Part shown: positions 12,965-24,633 of the stretch, piece after piece | Layout of the letters: the number at the start of each line of letters is the position of its first letter | Numbering within the stretch: position 1 is the first letter of the stretch | From: Euonymus europaeus | Taxonomy: Eukaryota; Streptophyta; Magnoliopsida; Celastrales; Celastraceae | DNA: 64,000 nt | Direction of reading: 5' to 3' | Assembly (NCBI GenBank): GCA_963580455.1 | Contig: OY756967.1 | Coordinates: 13,910,501 to 13,974,500 of the forward strand | Made by a program: the position numbers and the translations under genes | Notes under the pieces: generated by a model | What the model was told of the DNA's origin: nothing | The model's input: only the letters and a program-made list of their open reading frames with translations | Database searches by the model: none

Positions 12965-14882
12965 GAGTTGAGCAACTTCGGACTATCAAAGTTGCTCGGT
13001 GTACACTTTATATTGTTCTACTAAGTCAAATTTTGCGAGTATAAGCTTCCAAGATTATTTCGATGCCAAAACATTAACTTTCTGTGACAAATGGACAAAA
13101 CCCTAAAAAGCACCTTCATAGAAAGAGTTGAGTAACTTCGGACAATCAAAGTTGCTCGGTGTACACTTTTTATTGTTCTTTTATGTTAAATTTTACGAAA
13201 ATGAGCTTCCAGGATTATTTCGATGCCAAAATACCAACTTTCTATGACAAATTGGAAAAATCGTCAAAAGCACCCCCATAGAGAGAGTTGTGCAACTTCG
13301 GACTATCAAAGTTGCTCGGTGTACACTTTTTATTGTCTTTTTATGTTAAATTTTATGAAAATGAGCTTCCAGGATTATTTCTATACCAAAACATCAACTT
13401 TCTATGACAAATGGACAAAACAGTTAAAAGCTCCTCCATAGAGAGAGTTGAGCAACTTCGGACTATCAACGTTGCTCGGTGTACACTTTTTATTGTTCTT
13501 CTAAGTCAAATTTTACGAAAATGAGCTTCCAGGATTATTTAGATGCCAAAACACCAACTTTCTATCACAAATAGACAAAATCGTTAAATGCTCCTCCATA
13601 GAGAGAGTTGAGCAACATCGAACTATCAAAGTTCCTCGGTGTACACTTTTATTGTTCTTTTATGGTAAATTTTACGAAAATAAGTTTCCAGGATTATTTC
13701 GATGCCAAAATACCAACTTTCTATGACAAATGGACAAAACCGTTGAAAGCTCCTCCTTAGTGAGAGTTGAGCAACTTCGGACTATCAAAGTTGCTCGTTG
13801 TACACTTTTTATTGTTCTTTTATGTTAAATTTTACAAAAATGAGCTTCCAGAATTTTTTCGATGCCAAAATACCAACTTTCTATGGAAAATGGACAAAAC
13901 CGTTAAAAGCTCCTCCATAGAGAGAGTTGAGCAACTTCGGACTATCAAAATTGCTCGATGTACACTTTTTATTGTTCTTCTATGTTAAATTTTAAGAAAA
14001 TTAGCTTCCAGAATTATTTCGATGCCAAAACAGCAACTTTCTATGACAAATGGACAAAACCGTTAAAAGCTCCTTCATAGAGAGAGTTGATCAACTTCGG
14101 ACTATCAAAGTTGCTCGGTGTACACTTTATATTGTTCTTTTATGTTAAATTTTACGAAAATGAACTTCCAGGATTTTTTCGATGCCAAAACACCAACTTT
14201 TTATGACAAATAAACAAAACCGTTAAAGCTCCTCCATAGAGAGAAATGAGCAACTTCGGACTATCAAAGTTGCTCGGTGTACACTTTTTAATGTTCTTCT
14301 ATGTTAAATTTTACGAAAATTAGCTTCCAGGATTATTTCGATGGCAAAACAACAATTTTCCATAACAAGTGGACAAAATCGTTAAAAGCTCCTACATAGA
14401 GAGACTTGAGCAACTTCGGACTATTAAAGTTTCTCGGTGTACAATTTATATTGTTCTTCTATGTTAAATTTTACGAAAATGAGCTTCCAGGATTATTTCG
14501 ATGCCAAAACACCAACTTTCTATGACAAATGGATAAAACAGTTAAAAGTTCCTACATAGAGAGAGTTGAGCAACTTCGGACTATCAAATTTGCTCAGTGT
14601 ACACTTTTTATTGTTCTTCTATGTTAAATTTTACGAAAATGAGCTTCCAGGATTATTTCGATGCCAAAACACTAACTTTCTATGACAAATGGACAAAACC
14701 GTTAAAAGTGCCTTCATAGCGAGAGTTGAGCAACTTCGGACAATCAAATTTGCTTGGTGTACACTTTGTATTGTTCTTTTATGTTAAATTTTAGGAAAAT
14801 GAGCTTCCAGGATTATTTCGATGCCAAAACACCAACTTTCTATTACAAATAATCAAAACGGTTAAAAGCTCCTCCATAGAGA
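12965..14882 (+). repeat. 12-mer HOR (family X), copy 1, 1918 bp
   Basis: Twelve monomers are ordered m11, seven monomers specific to this family, then m7-m10. The specific ones carry GTTGTGCAAC, CTATCAACGTTGCTC, CACAAATAGAC, CAACATCGAAC with GTTCCTCGG, CAGAATTTTTTCG, TTAAGAAAATTAGC and AACTTTTTATGACAAATAAAC. Two single-base losses bring 1920 to 1918: TACACTTTTATTG near 13640 and CGTTAAAGCTCC near 14220. It shares m7-m11 with block A further right, but the other seven monomers differ. Confidence 0.88.
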
Positions 14883-16801
14883 GAGTTGAGCAACTACGGA
14901 CTATCAAAGTTGCTCGGTGTACACTTTATATTGTCCTACTAAGTCAAATTTTTCGAGTATAAGCTTCCAAGATTATTTCGATGCCAAAACATTAACTTTC
15001 TGTGACAAATGGACAAAACCCTAAAAAGCACCTTCATAGAAAGAGTTGAGTAACTTCGGACAATCAAAGTTGCTCGGTGTACACTTTTTATTGTTCTTTT
15101 ATGTTAAATTTTACGAAAATGAGCTTCCAGGATTATTTCGATGCCAAAATACCAACTTTCTATGACAAATTGGAAAAATCGTTAAAAGCTCCCCCATAGA
15201 GAGAGTTGTGCAACTTCGGACTATCAAAGTTGCTCGGTGTACACTTTTTATTGTTCTTTTATGTTAAATTTTATGAAAATGAGCTTCCAGGATTATTTCT
15301 ATACCAAAACATCAACTTTCTATGAAAAATGTACAAAACCGTTAAAAGCTCCTCCATAGAGAGAGTTGAGCACCTTCGGACTATCAACGTTGCTCGGTGT
15401 ACACTTTTTATTGTTCTTCTAAGTCAAATTTTACGAAAATGAGCTTTCAGGATTATTTCGATGCCAAAACACCAACTTTCTATCACAAATAGACAAAATC
15501 GTTAAATGCTCCTCCATAGAGAGAGTTGAGCAACATCGAACTATCAAAGTTCCTCGGTGTACACTTTTTATTGTTCTTTTATGGCAAAATTTTACGAAAA
15601 TAAGTTTCACGATTATTTCGATGCCAAAATACCAACTTTCTATGACAAATGGACAAAACCGTTAAAAGCTCCTCCTTAGAGAGAGTTGAGCAACTTCGGA
15701 CTATCAAAGTTGCTCGGTGTACACTTTTTATTGTTCTTTTATGTTAAATTTTACAAAAATGAGCTTCCAGAATTTTTTCGATGCCAAAATAACAACTTTC
15801 TATGAAAAATGGACAAAATCGTTAAAAGCTCCTCCATAGAGAGAGTTGAGCAACTTCGGACTATCAAAATTGCTCGATGTACACTTTTTATTGTTCTTCT
15901 ATGTTAAATTTTAAGAAAATTAGCTTCCAGGATTATTTCGATGCCAAAACAGCAACTTTCTATGAAAAATGGACAAAACCGTTAAAAGCTCCTTCATAGA
16001 GAGAGTTGATCAACTTCGGACTATCAAAGTTGCTCGGTGTACACTTTATATTGTTCTTTTATGTTAAATTTTACGAAAATGAACTTCCAGGATTTTTTCG
16101 ATGCCAAAACACCAACTTTTTATGACAAATAAACAAAACCGTTAAAGCTCCTCCATAGAGAGAAATGAGCAACTTCGGACTATCAAAGTTGCTCGGTGTA
16201 CACTTTTTAATGTTCTTCTATGTTAAATTTTACGAAAATTAGCTTCCAGGATTATTTCGATGGCAAAACAACAATTTTCCATAACAAGTGGACAAAACCG
16301 TTAAAAGCTCCTACATAGAGAGAGTTGAGCAACTTCGGACTATTAAAGTTTCTCGGTGTACAATTTATATTGTTCTTCTATGTTAAATTTTACGAAAATG
16401 AGCTTCCAGGATTATTTCGATGCCAAAACACCAACTTTCTATGACAAATGGATAAAACAGTTAAAAGCTCCTCCATAGAGAGAGTTGAGCAACTTCGGAC
16501 TATCAAATTTGCTCAGTGTACACTTTTTATTGTTCTTCTATGTTAAATTTTACGAAAATGAGCTTCCAGGATTAATTCGATGCCAAAACACTAACTTTCT
16601 ATGACAAATGGACAAAACCGTTAAAAGTGCCTTCATAGAGAGAGTTGAGCAACTTCGGACAATCAAAGTTGCTTGGTGTACACTTTTTATCGTTCTTTTA
16701 TGTTAAATTTTACGAAAATGAGCTTCCAGGATTATTTCGATGCCAAAACACCAACTTTCTATTACAAATGATCAAAACGGTTAAAAGCTCCTCCATAGAG
16801 A
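14883..16801 (+). repeat. 12-mer HOR (family X), copy 2, 1919 bp
   Basis: This repeats the monomer order of 12965-14882, with a compensating small insertion (ATGGCAAAATTTTACG near 15583) and deletion (GTTTCACGATT near 15606) among the differences. A third copy starts at 16802 but jumps within its first monomer from the m11 head (TTTTGCG) to the tail of the CACAAATAGAC monomer, so three monomers or so are skipped. Confidence 0.87.
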
Positions 16802-19800
16802 GAGTTGAGCAACCTCGGACTATCAAAGTTGCTCGGTGTACACTTTATATTGTTCTACTAAGTCAAATTTTGCGAAAATGAGCTTCCAGGATTATTTCGA
16901 TGCCAAAACACCAACTTTCTATCACAAATAGACAAAATCGTTAAATGCACCTCCATAGAGAGAGTTGAGCAACATCGAACTATCAAAGTTCCTCGGTGTA
17001 CACTTTTATTGTTCTTTTATGGTAAATTTTACGAAAATAAGCTTCCAGGATTATTTCGATGCCAAAATACCAACTTTCTATGACAAATTGGAAAAATCGT
17101 TAAAAGCTCCCCCATAGAGAGAGTTGTGCAACTTCGGACTACCAAAGTTGCTCGGTGTACACTTTTTATTGTTCTTTTATGTTAAATTTTATGAAAATGA
17201 GCTTCCAGGATTATTTCTATACCAAAACATCAACTTTCTATTACAAATGGACAAAACCGTTAAAAGCTCCTCCATAGAGAGAGTTGAGAAACTTCGGACT
17301 ATCAACGTTGCTCGGTGTACACTTTTTATTGTTCTTCTAGGTCAAATTTTACGAAAATGAGCTTCCAGGATTATTTCGATGCCAAAACACCAACTTTCTA
17401 TCACAAATAGACAAAATCGTTAAATGCTCCTCCATAGAGAGAGTTGAGCAACATCGAACTATCAAAGTTCCTCGGTGTACACTTTTTATTGTTCTTTTAT
17501 CGTAAATTTTACGAAAATAAGTTTCCAGGATTATTTCGATGCCAAAATACCAACTTTCTATGACAAATGGACAAAACCGTTAAAAGCTCCTCCTTAGAGA
17601 GAGTTGAGCAACTTCGGACTGTCAAAGTTGCTCGGTGTACACTTTTTATTGTTCTTTTATGTTAAATTTTACAAAAATGAGCTTCTAGAACTTTTTCGAT
17701 GCCAAAATACCAACTTTCTATGAAAAATGGACAAAACCGTTAAAAGCTCCTCCATAGAGAGAGTTGAGCAACTTCGGACTATCAAAATTACTCGATGTAC
17801 ACTTTTTATTGTTCTTCTATGTTAAATTTTAAGAAAATTAGCTTCCAGGATTATTTCGATGCCAAAACAGCAACTTTCTATGACAAATGGACAAAACCGT
17901 TAAAAGCTCCTTCATAGAGAGAGTTGATCAACTTCGGACTATCAAAGTTGCTCGGTGTACACTTTATATTGTTCTTCTATATTAAATTTTACTAAAATGA
18001 GTTTCCAGGATTATTTCGATGCCAAAACAACAACTTTCTATGACAAATTGACGAAACCGTTAAAAGCTCTTCCATAGAGAGAGTTGAGCAACTTCGGACT
18101 ATCAAAGTTACTCAGTGTACACTTTATATTGTTCTACTAAGTCAAATTTTTCGAGTATAAGCTTCAAAGATTATTTCGACGCCAAAACATTAACTTTCTA
18201 TGACGAATGGACAAAACTGTAAAAAGCACCTTCATAGAAAGAGTTGAGCAACTTCGGACATTCAAAGTTGCTCGGTGCACACTTTTTATTGTTCTTTTAT
18301 GGTAAATTTTACGAAAATAAGCTTCCAGGATTATTTCGATGCCAAAATACCAACTTTCTATGACAAATGGACAAAACCGTTAAAAGCTCCTCCATAGAGA
18401 GAGTTGAGCAACTTCGGACTATCAAAGTTGCTCGGTGTACACTTTTTATTGTTCTTCTATGTTAAACTTTATGAAAATGAGCTTCCAGGATTATTTCGAT
18501 GCCAAAATACCAACTTTCTATGACAAATTGGAAAAATCGTTAAAAGCTCCCCCATAGAGAGAGTTGTGCAACTTTGGACTATCAAAGTTGCTCGGTGTAC
18601 ACTTTTTATTGTTCTTTTATGTTAAATTTTATGAAAATGAGCTTTCAGGATTATTTCGATACCAAAACATCAACTTTCTATGACAAATGGACAAAACCGT
18701 TAAAAGCTCCTTCATAGAGAGAGTTGAGCAACTTCGGACTATCAAAGTTGCTCAGTATACACTTTTTATTGTTCTTCTATGTTAAATTTTACGAAAATGA
18801 GCTTCCAGGATTATTTCGATGCCAAAACACTAACTTTCTATCACAAATAGACAAAATCGTTAAAAGCTCCTCCATAGAGAGAGTTGAGCAACATCGAACT
18901 ATCAAAGTTCCTAGGTGTACACTTTTTATTGTTCCTTTATGGTAAATTTTACGAAAATAAGTTTCCAGGATTATTTCGACGCCAAAATACCAACTTTCTA
19001 TGACAAATGGACAAAACCGTTAAAAGCTCCTCCATAGAGAGAGTTGAGCAACTTCAGACTATCAAAGTTGCTCGGTCTACACTTTTTATTGTTCTTCTAT
19101 ATTAAATTTTACGAAAATGAGCTTCCAGGATTATTTCGATAACAAAACACCAACTTTCTATGAAAAATGGACAAAACCGTTAAAAGCTCCTCCACAATGA
19201 GAGTTGAGCAACTTCGGACTATCAAAGTTGCTCGGTGTACACCTTTTATTGTTCGTCAATGTTAAATTTTGCGAAAATGAGATTCCAGGATTATTTCGAT
19301 ACCAAAACAGCAACTTTTTATGACAAATGGACAAAACCGTTAAAAGCTCCTTCATAGAGAGAATTGAGCAACTTCGGACTATCAAAGTTGCTCGGTGTAT
19401 ACTTTATATTGTTCTACCAAGTCAAATTTTACGAGTATAAGCTTCCAAGATTATTTCGATGCTAAAACATTAACTTTCTGTGACAAATGGACAAAACCGT
19501 TAAAAGCACCTTCATAGAAAGAGTTGAGCAACTTCGGACAATCAAAGTTGCTCGGTGTAAACTTTTTATTGTTCTTTTATGTTAAATTTTACGAAAATGA
19601 GCTTCCAGGATTTTTTTCGATGCCAAAATACAAATTTCTATGACAAATAGACAAAACCGTTAAAAGCTCCTCCATAGAGAGAGTTGAGCAACTTTGGACA
19701 ATCAAAGTTGCTCGGTTTACACTTTTAATTGTTCATCTGCGTTAAATTTTACAAAAATGAGCTCCCAGGATTATTTCGATGCCAAAACACCAAATTTCTA

Positions 19801-19840
19801 TGACAAATGGACAAAACCGTTAAAAGCTCTTCCATAGAGA

Positions 19841-20000
19841 GAGTTGAGCAACTTCGGACTATCAAAGTTGCTCGGTGTACACTTTTTATTGTTCTTCTAT
19901 GTTAAATTTTACGAAAATGAGCTTCCGGGATTATTTCGATGCCAAAACACCAACTTTCTATGACAAATGGACAAAACCGTTAAAAGCTCCTCCATAGAGA
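19841..20000 (+). repeat. Representative type I monomer (160 bp)
   Basis: This copy lies very close to the consensus I read by eye, with one clear private change (CTTCCGGGA for CTTCCAGGA). It has 60 G+C of 160. In order it holds the left dyad arm (19846-19854), the right arm (19865-19873), the palindrome GTGTACAC (19875-19882), a T5 tract, the AAATTTT tract, then three AAAA tracts and the CCATAGAGA tail. Type I is recognised by TTTTTATTGTTCTTCTATG (or TTTTATG) followed by ACGAAAATGAGCTTCCAGG. Five CpG sites are present per monomer. A TCGA site (TTTCGATG) lies in nearly all copies, which predicts a 160-bp TaqI ladder. Confidence 0.95.
19846..19882 (+). other. Dyad plus GTGTACAC palindrome, example copy
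   Basis: The arms GAGCAACTT and AAGTTGCTC are perfect reverse complements separated by 10 bases. One base later comes the 8-bp perfect palindrome GTGTACAC. In single-stranded or RNA form the stem could extend by up to three G-U pairs. The same arrangement occurs in most monomers, for example 179-215. Copies with CTTT in place of CTTC, such as 19686-19713, gain a tenth base pair with an 8-base loop. Some subtypes break an arm, for example AAGTTTCTC or AAGTTCCTC. Such dyads could form cruciforms or bind a dimeric protein; either role is inference. Confidence 0.8.
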
Positions 20001-22239
20001 GAGTTGAGCAACTTCGGACTATCAAAGTTGCTCGATGTGCACTTTTTATTGTTCTTCTATGTTAAATTTTAAGAAAATTAGCTTCCAGGATTATTTCGAT
20101 GCCAAAACAGCAACTTTCTATGACAAATGGACAAAACCGTTAAAAGCTCCTCCATAGAGAGAGTTGATCAACTTCGGACTATGAAAGTTGCTCGGTGTAC
20201 ACTTTATATTGTTCTACTAAGTCAAAGTTTAGGAGTATAAGCTTCCAAGATTATTTCGATGCCAAAACATTAACTTTCTATGATAAATGGACAAAACCGT
20301 TAAAAACACCTTCATGGAAAGAGTTGAGCAACTTCGAACAATCAAAGTTGCTCGGTGTACACTTTTTATTGTTCTTTTATGTTAAATTTTAAGAAGCTGG
20401 GCTTGCAGAATTTTTTCGATGCCAAAATACCAACTTTCTATGACAAATGGACAAAACCGTTTAAAGCTCCTCCATAGAGAGAGTTGAGCAACTTCGGACT
20501 ATCAAAGTTGCTCGGTGTACACTTTTTATTGTTCTTCAATGTTAAATTTTTCGAAAATGAGATTCCAGGATTATTTTGATGCCAAAACAGCAACTTTCTA
20601 TGACAAATGGACAAAACCGTTAAAAGCTCCTCCATACAGAGAGTTGAGCAACTTCGGACTATCAAAGTTTCTCGGTGTACACTTTATATTGTTCTACTAA
20701 GTCAAATTTTACGGTATAAGCTTCCAAGATTATTTCGATGCCAAAACATTAACTTTCTGTGACAAATGGACAAAACCGTTAAAAGCACCTTCATAGAAAG
20801 AGTTGAGCAACTTCGGACAATCAAAGTTGCTCGGTGTACACTTTTCATTGTTCTTTTATGTTAAATTTTACGAAAATGAGCTTCCAGGATTATTTTGATG
20901 CCAAAACAGCAACTTTCTATGACAAATGGACAAAACCGTTAAAAGCCCCTCCATAGAGAGAGTTGAGCAACTTCGGACTATCAAAGTTGCTCGTTGTACA
21001 CTTTATATTGTTCTACTAAGTCAACTTTTACGAGTAAAAGCTTCCAAGATTATTTCGATGCCAAAACATTAACTTTCTGTGACAAATGGGCAAAACCGTT
21101 AAAAGCACCTTCATAGAAAGAGTTGAGCAACTTCGGACAATCAAAGTTGCCCGGTTTACACTTTTTATTGTTCTTTTATGTTAAATTTTACGAAAATTAG
21201 CTTCCAGGATTTTTTCGATGCCAAAATACCAACTTTCTATGAAAAATAGACAAAACCGTTAAAAGCTCCTCCATAGAGAGAGTTGAGCAACTTTGGACTA
21301 TCAAAGTTGCTCGGTGTACGCTTTTTATTGTTCTTCTATGTTAAATTTTACAAAAATGAGCTTCCAGGATTATTTCGATGCCAAAACACCAACTTTCTAT
21401 GACAAATGGACAAAACCGTTAAAACCCCTTCCATAGAGAGAGTTGAGCAACTTCGGACTATCAAAGTTGCTCGGTGTACACTTTTTATTGTTCTTCTATG
21501 TTAAATTTTACGAAAATGAGCTTCCAGGATTATTTCGATGGCAAAACACCAACTTTCTATGACAAATGGAAAAAACCATTAAAAGTTCCTCCATAGAGAG
21601 AGTTGAGCAACATCGGACTATCAAAGGCGCTCGGTGTACAATTTTTATTTTTCTTTTATGTTAAATTTTACAAAAATGAGCTTCCAGAATTTTTTCGATG
21701 CCAAAATACTAACTTTCTATGAAAAATGGACAAAACCGTTAAAAGCTCCTCCATAGAGAGAGTTGAGCAACTTCGGACTGTCAAAGTTGCTCGGTGTACA
21801 CTTTTTATTGTTCTTCTATGTTATATTTTACGAAAAATAGCTTCCAGGATTATTTCGATGCCAAAACAGCAACTTTTTATAACAAATGGACAAAACCGTT
21901 AAAAGCTCCTCCATAGAGAGAGTTGATCAACTTCGGACTATCAAAGTTGCTCGGTGTACACTTTATATTGTTCTACTAACTCAAATTTTACAAGTATAAG
22001 CTTCCAAGATTATTTCGATGCCAACACATTAACTTTCTATGATAAATGGACAAAACCGTTAAAAGCACCTTCATAGAAAGAGTTGAGCAACTTCGAACAA
22101 TAAAAGTTGCTCAGTGTACACTTTCTATTGTCCTTTTATGTTAAATTTTACGAAGATGGGCTTCCAGATTTTTTTCGATGCCAAAATACCAACTTTCTAT
22201 GACAAATGGACAAAACCGTTAAAAGCTCCTCCATAGAGA

Positions 22240-22559
22240 GAGTTGAGCAACTTCGGACTATCAAAGTTGCTCGGTGTACACTTTTTATTGTTCTTCATTG
22301 TTAAATTTTACGAAAATGAGCTTCTAGGATTATTTTGATGTCAAAACACCAACTTTCTATGACAAATGGACAAAACAGTTAAAAGCTCCTCCATAGAGAG
22401 AGTTGAGCAACTTCGGACTATCAAAGTTGCTCGGTGTACACTTTTTATTGTTCTTCATTGTTAAATTTTACGAAAATGAGCTTCTAGGATTATTTTGATG
22501 TCAAAACACCAACTTTCTATGACAAATGGACAAAACAGTTAAAAGCTCCTCCATAGAGA
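22240..22559 (+). repeat. Exact 160-bp tandem duplication
   Basis: The monomers at 22240-22399 and 22400-22559 read as identical, including the private combination GTTCTTCATTG, CTTCTAGGATTATTTTGATG, GTCAAAACACC and AAAACAGTTAAAAG. Identity across a full monomer with several private variants implies a very recent event, or an assembly duplication. Confidence 0.88.
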
Positions 22560-24633
22560 GAGTTGAGCAACTTCAGAATATCAAAGTTTCTCGATGTACA
22601 CTTTATATTGTTTTACAAAGTCAAATTTTACGAGTATAAACTTCCAAGATTATTTCGATCACAAAACATTAAGTTTCTGTGACAAATGGACAAAACCATT
22701 AAAAGCACGTTCATAGAAAGAGTTCAGCAACTTCGGACAATCAAAGTTGCTCGGTGTACAATTTTTATTGTTCTTTTATGTTAAATTTTACGAAAATGAG
22801 CTTCCAGGATTTTTTTGATGCCAAAATACCAACTTTCTATGACAAATAGATAAAACCGTTAAAAGCTCCTCCATAGAGAGAGTTGAGCAACTTTGGACTA
22901 TCAAACTTGCTCGGTGTACACATTTTATTGTTCTTCTATGTTAAATTTTACAAAAATGAGCTTCCAGGATTATTTCGATACCAAAACACCAACTTTTTAT
23001 GACAAATAAACAAAACCGTTAAAAGCTCCTCCATAGAGAGAAATGAGCAACTTCGGACTATCAAAGTTGGTCGGTGTACACTTTTTAATGTTCTTCTATG
23101 TTAAATTTTACGAAAATTAGCTTCCAGGATTATTTCGATGGCAAAACAACAATTTCTTATAACAAGTGGACAAAACCGTTAAAAGCTCCTACATAGAGCG
23201 AGTTGAGCAACTTCGGACTATTAAAGTTTCTCGGTGTACAATTTATATTGCTCTTCTATGTTAAATTTTACGAAAATGAGCTTCCAAGATTATTTCGATG
23301 CCAAAACACCAACTTTCTATGACAAATGGATAAAACTGTTAAAAGCTCCTCCATAGAGAGAGTTGAGCAACTTCGGACTATCAAATTTGCACGGTGTACA
23401 CTTTTTATTGTTCTTCTATGTTAAATTTTACGAAAATGAGCTTCCAGGATTATTTCGATGCCAAAACACTAACTTTCTATGACAAATGGACAAAACCGTT
23501 AAAAGTGCCTTCATAGAGAGAGTTGAGCAACTTCGGACAATCAAAGTTGCTTGGTGTACACTTTTTATTGTTCTTTTATGTTAAATTTTACGAAAATGAG
23601 CTTCCAGGATTATTTCGATGCCAAAACACCAACTTTCTATGACAAATGGTCAAAACCGTTAAAAGCTCCTCCATAGAGAGAGTTGAGCAACTTCGGACTA
23701 TCAAAGTTCCTCGGTGTACACTTTATATTGTTCTACTAAGTCAACTTTTCCGAGTATAATCTTCCAAGATTATTTCGATGCCAAAACATTAACTTTCTGT
23801 GACAAATGGATAAAACCCTAAAAAGCACCTTCATAGAAAGAGTTGAGGAACTTCGGACAATCTAAGTTGCTCGGTGTACACTTTTTATCGTTCTTTTATG
23901 TTAAATTTTACGAAAACGAGCTTCCAAGATTTTTTCGAAGCCAAAATACCAACTTTCTATGACAAATGGACCAAATCGTTAAAAGCTCCTCCATAGAGAG
24001 AGTTGAGCAACTTCGGACTATCAAAGTTGCTCGGTGTACACTTTTTATTGTTCTTTTATGTTAAATTTTACCAAAATGAGCTTCTAGGATTATTTCGAGA
24101 CCAAAACAGCAATTTTTTATGATAAATGAACAAAACCGTTAAAAGCTCCTCCATAGAGAGAGTTGAGCAACTTCGGAATATCAAAGTTGCTCGGTGTACA
24201 CTTTATATTGTTCTACTAAGTCAAATTTTACGAGTATAAGCTTCCGAGATTACTTCGATGCCAAAATACCAAGTTTCGTTGACAAATGGACAAAACCGTT
24301 AAAAGCACGTTCATAGAAAGAGTTCAGCAACTTCGGACAATCAAAGTTGCTCGGTGTACACTTTTTATTGTTCTTTTCTGTTAAATTTTACGAAAATGAG
24401 CTTCCAGGATTTTTTCGATGACAAAATACCAACTTTCTATGACAAATAGATAAAACCGTTAAAAGCTCCTCCATAGAGAGAGTTCAGCAACTTTGGACTA
24501 TCAAACTTGCTCGGTGTACACTTTTTATTGTTCTTCTATGTTAAATTTTACAAAAATGAGCTTCCAGGATTATTTCGATACCAAAACACCAACTTTTATG
24601 ACAAATAAACAAAACCATTAAAAGCTCCTCCAT
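22560..24633 (+). repeat. Diverged forms of block A (m4-m12, then m3-m6)
   Basis: The monomer order follows block A: m4 (GATCACAAAACATTAAG) near 22560, m5, m6, m7 (23034), m8 with the A-specific GCTCTTCTATG, m9, m10, m11 and m12 (ACGAAAACGAGC) to about 23993. It then resumes at m3 (TTACCAAAATGAGCTTCTAGG) and an m4/m2 hybrid, followed by m5 and m6. Private changes such as TTTGCACGG, CTTTTCCGAG and CTCGATG set it apart from the homogenised copies. It is the likely old edge of the A array. Confidence 0.85.

Larger units (their letters stand above)
16802..22239 (+). repeat. Mixed monomers without a dominant HOR
   Basis: The left part, to about 19105, continues family X and includes the copy of the 5.1-6.8 kb segment. 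From about 19200 to 22240 type I and type II monomers alternate irregularly. Small indels are scattered: a longer T run with a nearby loss near 19612-19635 (GATTTTTTTCG, ATACAAATTT), and a one-base loss in ACGGTATAAGC near 20713. Two minus-strand open frames near 19158 and 20438 are only monomer translations. No unique sequence is seen. Confidence 0.83.

Noticed and set aside
19158..20665. Two minus-strand open frames of 75 codons
   Set aside because: They are reverse translations of type I monomers and similar to each other for that reason; no independent coding signal.
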